64,000 nucleotides of DNA from Ilumatobacter sp963746265 (GTDB taxonomy: Bacteria > Actinomycetota > Acidimicrobiia > Acidimicrobiales > Ilumatobacteraceae), in contig CAVVAM010000013.1 in assembly GCA_963746265.1 (NCBI GenBank), positions 124,001 to 188,000 of the forward strand, in the 5' to 3' direction. The notes beneath the pieces are model-generated. The model did no database searches and was not told where the DNA came from. It was given only the letters and a program-made list of their open reading frames with translations. Numbering within the stretch: position 1 is the stretch's first letter; each line of letters starts with the position of its first letter. This document shows, in pieces, positions 51,974 to 60,683 of the stretch. The position numbers were made by a program, and so were the translations under genes.

Positions 51974-53202
51974 CCGGCGACGTGTCCGCCTTGAGCGTTC
52001 GCCTCGCCGAGCGGGTCGAACCCGACCGTGCGCTGACGCCGACCGCGCTCGACCGCATGGTGTTCGAGCGCGGTTTCCCGATCACCGCGGAGGGTGTGAC
52101 GACCTTCGCCTACCGAGGCGAAGTGGATGCCGTCCGTCTGATCCACTTCGGGATCGGACTTCCCGACGATCTGTCGTTCGAACGGCTGCCCGATTCGAAC
52201 TGGTGGCTCCTCGCGCTCACGCTGCCGACGTCGACCCGCCTCGAATACCGCCTGCACATCACCGACAGCCTTCACAGCTACGACTGCGAGGATCCCCTCA
52301 ACTCGTTCGAGGCCCGCAACCCCTTCGGGCAGAATTCGGTCTGTCGCTCGCACGGATACTCGGTACCGCCGTGGGCGTTGCACGATCCCGATGCCGAAGT
52401 TGGCCTTCAACGCTCGCTCACGATCCCGAGCGCGCATCTCGGCCGAGCGGTTCCCGTCCACCTGTATCTGCCGGCATCGTTCTCGATGGAGCCCGAACAT
52501 CGGTACCCGCTGCTCGTGATGCACGACGGCACCGACTACTTGCACTACGCCGACGCCGCGACCGTGCTCGACAACCTGATCCACCGTGGTCTGACACCGG
52601 AGTTCGTCGTCGCGTTCTGCGATCCGTACGACCGGCTGCTCGAGTACGCCGACTACGAACACCACGCCAGGTTCGTGGTCGAAGAGCTCGTCCCGTACCT
52701 CGAGCGGCACCTCCCGCTGATCGGCGATCGGGACCACCGCTGTCTCGGCGGCGCCAGTTTCGGAGCGATCGCCACCCTGTCGACGGCGGTCCGCTTCCCC
52801 GATGCGTTCGGGAAGCTCCTGCTCCAGTCGGGGTCGTTCGACGGCGCCGCACCTCACGGTGCGAAACGGACCGAGGACCTCTGGCGACCGGTCAAACAGT
52901 TCGTCGCCCGCTACCTTGACGACCCCGTCCGGGTCGCCGACCGGGTCTTCATGAGCTGCGGGATCTTCGAGGCGCTGATCGACGACAACCGGGCCGTTCG
53001 CCCGGTGCTGGCCGGCACGGGCGCGCAGGTGCTGCTCGCCGAGATGCACGACGGCCACACCTGGAGGTGCTGGCGCGACACCCTGGGCCTCGGCCTGCCG
53101 TGGCTCTTCGCCGATGCGTTCCGCCCTCGAGATGTGCGACCATTCGAGCGGCCGGACGCCACCGGAACGGCGACGGAGAACGAGGGGGAATCTCATGGCT
53201 GA
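51970..53202 (+). CDS. Alpha/beta-hydrolase (enterochelin esterase-like)
   Basis: 410 residues. The first 150 form a beta-rich domain like the N-terminal part of enterochelin esterases (WWLLALTLPTSTRLEYRLHI, NPFGQNSVCRSHGYSVPPWA). The hydrolase follows: YPLLVMHDGTDYL, the nucleophile elbow GGASFGAIATLS and a late His in MHDGHTWRCWRD. It may cleave or cyclise the product of the ligases, which is inference from position. Coupled to both neighbours by overlaps of 4 and 8 bases. Confidence 0.85.
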   Translation: MTGDVSALSVRLAERVEPDRALTPTALDRMVFERGFPITAEGVTTFAYRGEVDAVRLIHFGIGLPDDLSFERLPDSNWWLLALTLPTSTRLEYRLHITDSLHSYDCEDPLNSFEARNPFGQNSVCRSHGYSVPPWALHDPDAEVGLQRSLTIPSAHLGRAVPVHLYLPASFSMEPEHRYPLLVMHDGTDYLHYADAATVLDNLIHRGLTPEFVVAFCDPYDRLLEYADYEHHARFVVEELVPYLERHLPLIGDRDHRCLGGASFGAIATLSTAVRFPDAFGKLLLQSGSFDGAAPHGAKRTEDLWRPVKQFVARYLDDPVRVADRVFMSCGIFEALIDDNRAVRPVLAGTGAQVLLAEMHDGHTWRCWRDTLGLGLPWLFADAFRPRDVRPFERPDATGTATENEGESHG

Positions 53203-54424
53203 CGTTCGACGCAGGATCGGCCTCTCCCTCGGCGCGGACGTGTGCTGGCCGATCTGTTACGAGCACATCCTCCGGCAACTCGACCTCACGGTCGACCTCG
53301 GCGGCGACTCGATCCGGTTCGACGTCGACCGTGTCCGGATCGAGCCCTTCTACCTGCGCCAACCCACGAGCTACGACGTCGTCATCGATCGGCTCACGCA
53401 CTGGTACGGCACCAGTCGGGAGTGGATCAAGAAGGCGATCCTGCTCGACGGGCTGTACGTCTTCAACAACCCATGGTCGATCCAGTCCAACGAGAAGCAC
53501 ACGTCGTACTGCGCCATGATGCGGCTCGGGATGCCGATCCCGACCACGTGGATGGTGCCCCCGAAGGGCTACGACTCGCAGCCCGACCTCCAGGTGACGC
53601 TCGAGCGATATGCCGAGATGTTCGACCTCCGCGAGCTCGGCGAACGGGTGGGCTACCCGATGTACATCAAGCCGTACGACGGCGGCGGGTGGGCGGGGGT
53701 CAGCCGCATCGACGACGCCGAGGACCTCCAACGCCTCTACGACGAGAGCGGCACCTATCTGATGCACCTCCAGCAGGCCGTCGAGCCGCACGATCTGTTC
53801 CTCAGGTGCGTGGGGCTCGGGCCGCAGGTGCGGATCATCCGCTACGACCCTGGCGCACCCCTGCACGACCGCTACACCAGCGACGACGGCGCGATCCCCG
53901 ACGACCAGCGTCAGCATCTGATCGACACGACGCTCACGATCAACGCGTTCTTCGGGTGGGACTTCAACAGCTGTGAAGCGCTCCGCCAGGACACGACGTG
54001 GTTCCCGATCGACTTCGCCAATCCGTGCCCCGACTCGCAGGTGACGTCGCTGCACTACCATTTCCCCTGGTTGATCGGCGCGAATCTGCGCTGGTCGTTG
54101 TTCTGCGCCGCAACGAAACGCCCCGTGCGACCGAACCTCGACTGGCAGCCGTTCTTCGACATCGCCGATACCGATGCGAGCTACCCAGAGAAGCTGGCGC
54201 AGTACGCAGCCCTCGCCCGGACCCGTCTCCAGGCCGACGAGTTCGACGAGTTCTGCGATACACAACTGTCGAACCTCGACGACGTGCTGCACGAGTTCTT
54301 CGGTACCGACGTCGCCCACGACGCAGTCAGGCAGAAGGTCGTTGCCATGTACCCCGAACACGAGGTCGACGAGTTCACGGAGATGTTCTGGCAGCGGATC
54401 CAGAACTGGAGGCACGACCAGTGA
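53195..54424 (+). CDS. ATP-grasp ligase, divergent type
   Basis: 409 residues and not closely similar to the other three. It begins RRRIGLSLGADVCWPICYEHI, has the nucleotide site YPMYIKPYDGGGWAGVSRIDD, a VRIIRYDPG strand and a late FNSCEALRQDTTWFPIDFANPCPDS with acidic/Asn metal ligands. It would form another amide or thioester-free C-N bond in the same pathway. GAGGGG precedes the ATG, which lies inside the esterase end. Confidence 0.8.
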   Translation: MADVRRRIGLSLGADVCWPICYEHILRQLDLTVDLGGDSIRFDVDRVRIEPFYLRQPTSYDVVIDRLTHWYGTSREWIKKAILLDGLYVFNNPWSIQSNEKHTSYCAMMRLGMPIPTTWMVPPKGYDSQPDLQVTLERYAEMFDLRELGERVGYPMYIKPYDGGGWAGVSRIDDAEDLQRLYDESGTYLMHLQQAVEPHDLFLRCVGLGPQVRIIRYDPGAPLHDRYTSDDGAIPDDQRQHLIDTTLTINAFFGWDFNSCEALRQDTTWFPIDFANPCPDSQVTSLHYHFPWLIGANLRWSLFCAATKRPVRPNLDWQPFFDIADTDASYPEKLAQYAALARTRLQADEFDEFCDTQLSNLDDVLHEFFGTDVAHDAVRQKVVAMYPEHEVDEFTEMFWQRIQNWRHDQ

Positions 54425-55149
54425 CGAAGACCGTCGATCGCTGGCACTCACCCCATCTCGACCGCACGGTCGAGGTGGCCCGTTGGGGCGACGTCGGCGT
54501 TCCCGTTCTGGTGTTTCCGACCGCGGGCGGTGACGCTCAGGAGGTCGAACGTTTCCACCTGGTCGATGCGTGCGGCGCGTTGATCTCCGACGGCAGGATC
54601 AAGCTCTACTCGTGTGACAGCGTGAACGGACGGGCTCTGCTCGCGAAAGAGGGTGACAGCCTGCACCGGTCGTGGATGCTCCGTCGGTTCGTCGAGTTCA
54701 TCGGCAGCGAGATCGTTCCCGCGATCCGAACCGACTGTCGCACCGACGACATCGAGATCATCACCGCGGGGTCGTCGATCGGTGCGTTCAATGCGCTCGC
54801 CGCCCTGTGTCGCTTCCCGTCGGTGTTTCGGCAGGCCATCTGCATGAGCGGCACCTATCGGCTGGAGCGCTTCATGGACGGTCCGGTCAACGAACACTTC
54901 GCGTGGGCGTCGCCGCTGCACGCCCTGGGTGCGCTCGACGACGACCACCTGAACACACTGCGGCACCGCTCGGTGATCCTGGCCTCCGGGGAAGGCGCCA
55001 ACGAGGACATCGCCGAGTCGTGGCAGGTGGCGCACCTGCTCGGCGCGGCCGGCGTGCCGAACCGGGTCGACTCCTGGGGCACGCAGTGGGCCCATGACTG
55101 GCCGCTGTGGCGTGAGATGCTCCCGCACTACCTCGGCGAGGTGGTCTGA
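54421..55149 (+). CDS. Alpha/beta-hydrolase (esterase family)
   Basis: 242 residues with GVPVLVFPTAGGDAQEVER, the nucleophile elbow in AGSSIGAFNALA and the C-terminal histidine in WAHDWPLWREMLPHYL. It matches the short, esterase-D-like proteins often found beside ATP-grasp and GCS2 genes. GTGA overlap with the ATP-grasp gene. It could release the finished product or edit wrong intermediates. Confidence 0.85.
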   Translation: MTKTVDRWHSPHLDRTVEVARWGDVGVPVLVFPTAGGDAQEVERFHLVDACGALISDGRIKLYSCDSVNGRALLAKEGDSLHRSWMLRRFVEFIGSEIVPAIRTDCRTDDIEIITAGSSIGAFNALAALCRFPSVFRQAICMSGTYRLERFMDGPVNEHFAWASPLHALGALDDDHLNTLRHRSVILASGEGANEDIAESWQVAHLLGAAGVPNRVDSWGTQWAHDWPLWREMLPHYLGEVV

Positions 55150-55190
55150 TGGAGGCCGAACCGGAGAACACATCGGGAAGGAGCTAGATC

Positions 55191-57116
55191 GTGGGACTGC
55201 ATACCGCACATGCCGTCGAGCAGCGCAAACGCGCCATGAACTGGATGCTCCGCGACCTGCACGCGCTGGAGCACATGCTGCAGGAGCGTGTCTTCGATGT
55301 CTCCCATCGGCACATCGGCGCCGAGCAGGAGTTGTTCCTGGTCGACCGAGCGTGGCAGGCGTCGCCGGTCGCCCTGCAACTGCTCGACGTCGTCGGCGAC
55401 CCGCACTTCACGACCGAGATCGGCGCGTTCAACCTCGAGATCAATCTCGACCCGCAGCAGTTCCGGGGAACCTGCTTCAGCGACATGCAGGCGCAGCTCG
55501 ACGAATTCGTCTCGATCTGCCGGGCGGCGGCCCGTTCGCTCGACCACGAGATCGTGCTGGCCGGCATCCTCCCGACGTTGCGTCTGAGCGACCTCCAGTT
55601 GTCCAACATGGTCCAGAACCCACGGTACCTCGCACTGAACGAGGCGCTGATGGATCTCCGGGGTGAACACGTCGACCTTCAGATCTCCGGGGTCGACGAG
55701 CTCCACGTTCGTCAGACCTCGGTGATGGCCGAGGCGTGCAATGCGAGCTTTCAAGTCCACCTGCAGGTGACCCCCGACGAGTTCGCCAACACCTACAACC
55801 TCGCCCAGCTGTTGGCGGGGCCGACACTCGCCTGCTGCACGAACTCACCGATCCTGTTCGGCAAGCACCTGTGGGCCGAGACTCGCATTCCGCTGTTCGA
55901 GCAGTCCGTCGACACTCGCCGTTCCGGGCAGCATCTCCGCCAGCGTGAAGGGAGGGTCACGTTCGGATCGCGCTGGGTGAACGACTCGGTGGCCGAACTG
56001 TTCAAGGAGGACATCACGCGGTTCCGGCCGCTGCTCGCCCCCGACGAACACGAGGATCCGTTCGACGTGCTGTCTCGCGGGGAGATCCCGTCGTTGGCCG
56101 CGGTACGCACGCACACGGGCACCGTCTGGAGGTGGAACCGGGCGTGCTACGGGGTGATGGACGGCGTCCCACACCTGCGCGTCGAGAATCGGGTGCTGCC
56201 CTCGGGCCCGTCCACCGTGGACGAGATCGCCAATGCCGCGCTCTGGCTCGGGCTCGTGACGGGTGCTGCCGAACTGTTCCCCGAGGTCAGCCGGATGGCC
56301 AGCTTCGACGTCGCCCGCGCGAACTTCTCGAACGCCGCCCGGGAGGGACTCGCCTCGACGATGGTCTGGACCGACAACGAGGAGTACGCCGCCCCGGCGC
56401 TCATGCTCGACGTACTCCTCCCGGTGGCCGAGGACGGCCTCCGTTCCGCGGGCGTCGACGACGACGACGTGTCGCGTTACCTGGGCGTGATCGAACGACG
56501 GGTCCGCTCGGGGTACACCGGGAATCGGTGGCAGGTGATGTCGATGCGCGGCATGAATCGGCAGGGCGAGCTCGGCCAACGGCTGAACAGCCTGACCGCC
56601 GGTATGGCGTCACGGCAGGTCGTCGGCAACCCTGTCTCGGAGTGGACGGCGGCGACGATGAAGGAAGGCGGCAGCTGGAAGCACAATTTCCGTTCGATCG
56701 AGCAGATCATGGTCACCGACCTCGTGACGGTCGCGCCGGACGATCCACTCGATCTCGCGGCCAACCTGATGGACTGGCACCGCATCCGTCAGGTGCTCGT
56801 GGAGAACGGCGACGACGGCATCGTCGGGATCGTCTCGTACCGCCGGCTGCTTCGGGTGATGGCCGCGAACGACGAGACGCAGCGGTGGACCGACCTGTGC
56901 ATGGCCGACATCATGCAACCCGACCCCGTCTGCGTGCCGCCCGGCATGGCCCCGCTCCGAGCGCTCGAGATCATGAGGTCGTTCGGCATCGGTGCGCTGC
57001 CCGTGGTCGACGAGGGCATGCTGGTCGGCCTCGTGACCGAACACGACTTCATGAACATCGCCGGCGTACTCATGCTGCAACAACTCGACGACCGACAAGC
57101 TGACCCGCCGGGTTGA
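55191..57116 (+). CDS. GCS2-family carboxylate-amine ligase fused to CBS domains
   Basis: 641 residues. About 1-500 form a glutamate-cysteine-ligase-2-like domain: HIGAEQELFLVD, FNLEINLDPQQF, MAEACNASFQVHLQV, then HLRVENRVLPSGP. Residues about 510-630 are a CBS pair (IMVTDLVTVAPDDPLDLAA; DIMQPDPVCVPPGMAPLRAL...GLVTEHDF), which commonly binds adenine nucleotides. The fusion suggests ligation controlled by energy charge. GGAAGGAG precedes the GTG. Last ligase of the locus, 41 bases after the esterase. It might be mistaken for a glutathione gene, but mycothiol-type genomes do not need one. Confidence 0.87.
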   Translation: MGLHTAHAVEQRKRAMNWMLRDLHALEHMLQERVFDVSHRHIGAEQELFLVDRAWQASPVALQLLDVVGDPHFTTEIGAFNLEINLDPQQFRGTCFSDMQAQLDEFVSICRAAARSLDHEIVLAGILPTLRLSDLQLSNMVQNPRYLALNEALMDLRGEHVDLQISGVDELHVRQTSVMAEACNASFQVHLQVTPDEFANTYNLAQLLAGPTLACCTNSPILFGKHLWAETRIPLFEQSVDTRRSGQHLRQREGRVTFGSRWVNDSVAELFKEDITRFRPLLAPDEHEDPFDVLSRGEIPSLAAVRTHTGTVWRWNRACYGVMDGVPHLRVENRVLPSGPSTVDEIANAALWLGLVTGAAELFPEVSRMASFDVARANFSNAAREGLASTMVWTDNEEYAAPALMLDVLLPVAEDGLRSAGVDDDDVSRYLGVIERRVRSGYTGNRWQVMSMRGMNRQGELGQRLNSLTAGMASRQVVGNPVSEWTAATMKEGGSWKHNFRSIEQIMVTDLVTVAPDDPLDLAANLMDWHRIRQVLVENGDDGIVGIVSYRRLLRVMAANDETQRWTDLCMADIMQPDPVCVPPGMAPLRALEIMRSFGIGALPVVDEGMLVGLVTEHDFMNIAGVLMLQQLDDRQADPPG

Positions 57117-57400
57117 CATCACACCAATCTATTTCACACTGAGTGGTCAGTCGAACGCATTCCGCAGGACCCGCGAGAACTTTGGCCACTCTCGGCGAGA
57201 ATTTGACGTGCTCGGACGGTCTTCGCACCCCGCAAGGTGAGAAGGTGAGAGCAGCGATCGGATCGTGGTTCTGGACCGATCGTGCAGGGCCCCGCCAGAC
57301 CCTGGTGACCAGCACATCGTGCACGGAGGGTCGCCGAGAGATGGCGTCTTCCGTGCTCACCGCCGAGGTCTCCTCGGCGGCCGGAGAGAAGGGCGACCCA
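57113..57400 (+). promoter_or_regulatory. Promoter and long structured leader of a small membrane protein
   Basis: TTGACA (57113-57118) and CACACT (57135-57140) with a 16-base spacer lie in an unusually A/T-rich patch and would give a leader of about 250 bases. It contains perfect hairpins, including CGATCGG...CCGATCG around 57259-57286 and CCGCCGAG-5 nt-CTCGGCGG at 57360-57380, just before the ribosome site AGAAGGG. No known RNA family is recognised. Confidence 0.35.
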
Positions 57401-57829
57401 ATGACCGCCACGACGACCACCGGATTCGACCGGGAACCGACGTACCGCCAGATCATCCGTCCGTTCTGGTTCACCGGAGCACTCCTGATGATGCTCGACG
57501 GGCTCACCACCTGGATCGCGTTGACCCTCCACGCGGACGCCGGCGCCCGCGAGGGCAACCCGATCGCCGTGTGGGCGATCGATCACATCGGCGTCGCGGG
57601 CATGTGCACCGTCAAGGTGCTGATCGGCGTGGCCATGATGTGGCGGCTCGCCACAACGGCCGAGCGCGGCCACAAGTTCGCGTGGCTCAATCGAGGGCTC
57701 CTGCTGCGCGAGCGTCCGTCCTGGAAGGTGCGACGCAACGCGGCCTGGGCACTGGCGTTCAGTCTGTTCCTGATGGGCGTCGTCGTCGGCAACAACCTGC
57801 GGGCGATCATCAGCCTCTCCGCGCAGTAG
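57401..57829 (+). CDS. DUF5658-like small membrane protein
   Basis: 142 residues with three hydrophobic segments: WFTGALLMMLDGLTTWIALT, IGVAGMCTVKVLIGVAMMW and AAWALAFSLFLMGVVVGNNL. The pattern of a first-helix D..TT and a following EGNPIAVW resembles DUF5658. Function unknown. The ATG at 57401 is chosen for its AGAAGGG site; longer frames upstream run through the structured leader. Confidence 0.7.
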   Translation: MTATTTTGFDREPTYRQIIRPFWFTGALLMMLDGLTTWIALTLHADAGAREGNPIAVWAIDHIGVAGMCTVKVLIGVAMMWRLATTAERGHKFAWLNRGLLLRERPSWKVRRNAAWALAFSLFLMGVVVGNNLRAIISLSAQ

Positions 57830-57978
57830 GCCGTCCGCCACGACGGACGACGTCGGCATCCGCTCGACGCGGCGTGCCGCCCACCCAGGGGGACGATCGT
57901 CGATCCGGATACCGGTAGGATCGACCACCGGCCCGATGGTCGACGATCCCGACCGGCCGACCCTCCTGGAACGACATC

Positions 57979-58392
57979 GTGAGCACGTTCTCCTTTCGAT
58001 ACGACCGATGGTGTGGATGGCTATTCGGCCTGCTCGGGAGCGGTCGGCGGTTCAGCCGTGTCACGGTCCGCGCGAACGAGGTAGAGGTGCGACTCGGGAT
58101 CGCATTCCGGAGCACGATCGACCGCACGTCGATCCGATCTGCGTCACGGTGGAGCGGCCGGGTGCTCGGTTGGGGTGCACACGGATGGCGTGGCAGGTGG
58201 CTCGTGAACGGTTCGTCCTCCGGCATCGTGGTCCTCGACATCGAGCCCCCGGCCGCGGCGCGGGTGCTCGGGTTCCCGGTCGCGGTCCGCGAGCTGGCGC
58301 TCAGCCTCGAGACTCCCGAGGCCTGCTGCTCGGCATTGGGACTGACACTCGACGATCCGGCGAACGTCGAGGACGTCGATGACCGATCCTGA
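57979..58392 (+). CDS. Small PH-like hypothetical protein
   Basis: 137 residues, beta-rich, with SRVTVRANEVEVRLGIAFRS, a glycine/tryptophan-rich turn (GWGAHGWRGRWLVNG) and a final helix ELALSLETPEACCSALG. This strand-strand-helix order resembles bacterial PH-like domains. Function unknown. The end overlaps the patatin gene by 14 bases, tying it to lipid genes downstream. Confidence 0.7.
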   Translation: MSTFSFRYDRWCGWLFGLLGSGRRFSRVTVRANEVEVRLGIAFRSTIDRTSIRSASRWSGRVLGWGAHGWRGRWLVNGSSSGIVVLDIEPPAAARVLGFPVAVRELALSLETPEACCSALGLTLDDPANVEDVDDRS

Positions 58393-59263
58393 ACACCCCT
58401 CGATCCCATCGATGCCGCACGCTCGCTCGACGCCTCACCGCGCGTTCGTGCTCGGAGGCGGAGGTCGCTGGGGCGCGGTCGAGCTCGGCATGCTCACGGC
58501 ATTGGTCGACGCGGGGATCGAGCCCGACCTCGTGCTCGGCACGTCGATCGGGGCATTCAACGGCGCCGTCTTCGCGTCGGATCCGACCGATGCGGGCATC
58601 GCCCACCTCGAACAGCTGTGGCGGAGGGTCGCCGAGCAGGACCTGCTGGCCAAGCGACCGCTCGATCGGGCGCGAACGCTGTATCGGACACGACTCGCGA
58701 TCCAGGACCCTGCGCCGCTCCGGCGGTTGCTCGACGAGGCGCTCCCCGTCGACCGGATCGAGGCGCTGCAGGTGCCGTTCCAGTGTGTCGCTGCGTCGAT
58801 CGAGCGCGCTGCCGAGACCTGGTTCGATCGAGGGCCGATCGTCGATGCCGTGATGGCCTCGGCCGCGGTCCCGGCGCTGTTCCCGCCGGTGGAGATCGAC
58901 GGCGAGCTCTACTACGACGGGGGGCTGGTCAACTCGGTCCCGCTCGACCGGGCGATCGACCTGGGCGCCACGGAGATCTACGTGCTCCAGGTCGGCCGGC
59001 TCGAGCAGCCGCTCCGTCGCCCGAAACACATCTACGAGACGGCCTTGATCGCGTTCGAGATCGCACGCCGGCACCGCTTCGGGACCATCCGGAGCCGGAC
59101 GATCGAGGGCGTCGACGTGCATGTCCTGCCCAGCGCCAACGATGTGCAGTTCGACGACCCCCGCCAGGCCAGGTGGACCGACCTGGGAGACACGTCGACC
59201 CTCATCGAAGGGGCGTACGAAGCGAGCGCGCGGTACCTGTCGAACCTCTCCGATCCGGCATGA
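58379..59263 (+). CDS. Patatin-like phospholipase
   Basis: 294 residues with the complete patatin active site: oxyanion loop VLGGGGRWGAVELGML, nucleophile Ser in GTSIGAFNG and catalytic Asp in YYDGGLVNS. No signal peptide. It would hydrolyse acyl chains from membrane lipids. It is coupled to the acyltransferase downstream by ATGA, suggesting deacylation and reacylation of the same lipid pool. Confidence 0.92.
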   Translation: MTDPEHPSIPSMPHARSTPHRAFVLGGGGRWGAVELGMLTALVDAGIEPDLVLGTSIGAFNGAVFASDPTDAGIAHLEQLWRRVAEQDLLAKRPLDRARTLYRTRLAIQDPAPLRRLLDEALPVDRIEALQVPFQCVAASIERAAETWFDRGPIVDAVMASAAVPALFPPVEIDGELYYDGGLVNSVPLDRAIDLGATEIYVLQVGRLEQPLRRPKHIYETALIAFEIARRHRFGTIRSRTIEGVDVHVLPSANDVQFDDPRQARWTDLGDTSTLIEGAYEASARYLSNLSDPA

Positions 59264-60285
59264 AACGGCCACCGCCGTATCTCGTCCGTCGGCTGATCAT
59301 CGCGCCGCTGTTCCTCATCGGCAGCATGGCCGCGCTGCTCACGGTCCCACTGTGGCTGGTCGTCGCCGCGTTCGCATCGCGATACGTGCCGGGCCGGTGG
59401 CGTCCGCTCCGCGTTTCGTGGTTCCTGTTCGTGTACGTGGCGATGGAAGCGCTCACGCTGATCGTCCTGTTCGCGCTCTGGATCCTGTCCGGGTTCGGCT
59501 GGAAGATCCGGACGCCACGCTTCGAGGACCTTCACTACCGACTTGCCGCATGGTGGCTGCGTCGCGTCATGGGCAGCGCCCGACGAACGTTCAATCTCGT
59601 GATCGAGTCGCAGGAAACCTCCACCGCCGCCACACCGGGCCGGCCGGCCCTGGTGTTCTCCCGCCACGCCGGGCCAGGTGACTCGTTCCTCCTGGTCGAC
59701 GCGCTCCTCAACGCGTACGACCGGCGACCGCGCATCATCTTGAAGGACATGCTCCAAGTCGATCCGTGCGTCGACGTCGTGCTGAGCCGACTGCCGAACC
59801 GCTTCATCCCGAGCACCGGACCGGCGGGTCAGGTCGTGGTCGAGTCGATCACCGAGCTGGCGGCCGGGATGGACCCGGCGGGTGCCATCGTGCTGTTCCC
59901 GGAGGGTGGCAACTTCACGGAACGCCGGCGACGCCGGGCGATCGACCAGCTCGACGAGATCGGCCGACCCCGCCTGGCGGACCAGGCTCGCGAGATGGAG
60001 TACGTGTTGCCGCCCAAGCCCACCGGCGTGGAGACCGCGATCGCCGCTGCGCCGACCGCCGACGTCGTGTTCGTCGGCCACGTCGGTCTCGAGAAGCTGA
60101 CGACGTTCCGAGACCTGTGGCGTGGCATCCCGATGGACTCTCACATCGTGACTCGGCTGTGGACCGTCCCCGCCGAAGCGGTGCCACCCGCCGCCGACCA
60201 GGAGGCCTGGCTGTACGACCACTGGCAGGTGATCGACGACTGGATCGGCGAGACGCTCGCCGACGAGTCGACAGGTTCGAGCTGA
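59260..60285 (+). CDS. PlsC-type lysophospholipid acyltransferase
   Basis: 341 residues. Two N-terminal membrane helices are followed by a PlsC domain with the H(x4)D motif in SRHAGPGDS and the phosphate-binding FPEGGNFT. It would reacylate lysophosphatidic acid or another lyso-lipid. Operon partner of the patatin. Confidence 0.88.
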   Translation: MKRPPPYLVRRLIIAPLFLIGSMAALLTVPLWLVVAAFASRYVPGRWRPLRVSWFLFVYVAMEALTLIVLFALWILSGFGWKIRTPRFEDLHYRLAAWWLRRVMGSARRTFNLVIESQETSTAATPGRPALVFSRHAGPGDSFLLVDALLNAYDRRPRIILKDMLQVDPCVDVVLSRLPNRFIPSTGPAGQVVVESITELAAGMDPAGAIVLFPEGGNFTERRRRRAIDQLDEIGRPRLADQAREMEYVLPPKPTGVETAIAAAPTADVVFVGHVGLEKLTTFRDLWRGIPMDSHIVTRLWTVPAEAVPPAADQEAWLYDHWQVIDDWIGETLADESTGSS

Positions 60286-60401
60286 CCGTCGCCGAGCGCG
60301 GGCACGTCACCATGGGTCCCCTGGGGAGTTCGCGATCGCGTGCCGTCGACCCGCCGGGTCACGCAACGGCAGCGGCGCCGCTCAACGCGCCCCTCTCGAG
60401 G

Positions 60402-60683
60402 TCACAGGCCCAGGATCTGGCGCTTCTTCGCCTCGAACTCGTCGTCGGTCAGCACGCCTGCGTCGCGCAAGGACGCGAGTTGTTCGAGCTCGGCCACGTA
60501 CGCAGGCACCTCGGCGGCAGGAGCCGCCGGCGGGGGCGCCGCCGCCGGCGCAGGGGCGACTGCCGGCTCGGCGTGCTGCTGCGGCGGCGCTGCCGCCGTC
60601 ATCCGCCGGTCCATTCGGCGGCTCGTTCGACGAGATGTGCGACGCGCCGTACGGCGCATCGATCGGCGTGCTGGAGGCATCAC
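60402..60683 (-). CDS. SHOCT domain protein
   Basis: 93 residues: an Arg-rich N-terminus, an Ala/Pro linker, and a C-terminal SHOCT motif (LEQLASLRDAGVLTDDEFEA). SHOCT segments are short helical oligomerisation tails. The GTG overlaps the stop of the preceding gene (GTGA); an ATG follows one codon later. Confidence 0.82.
   Translation of the reverse strand: MMPPARRSMRRTARRTSRRTSRRMDRRMTAAAPPQQHAEPAVAPAPAAAPPPAAPAAEVPAYVAELEQLASLRDAGVLTDDEFEAKKRQILGL

Noticed and set aside
55191..57116. Reading the GCS2 protein as glutathione biosynthesis (gshA)
   Set aside because: CBS fusion, ATP-grasp/esterase neighbours and the mycothiol-type background point to another product.
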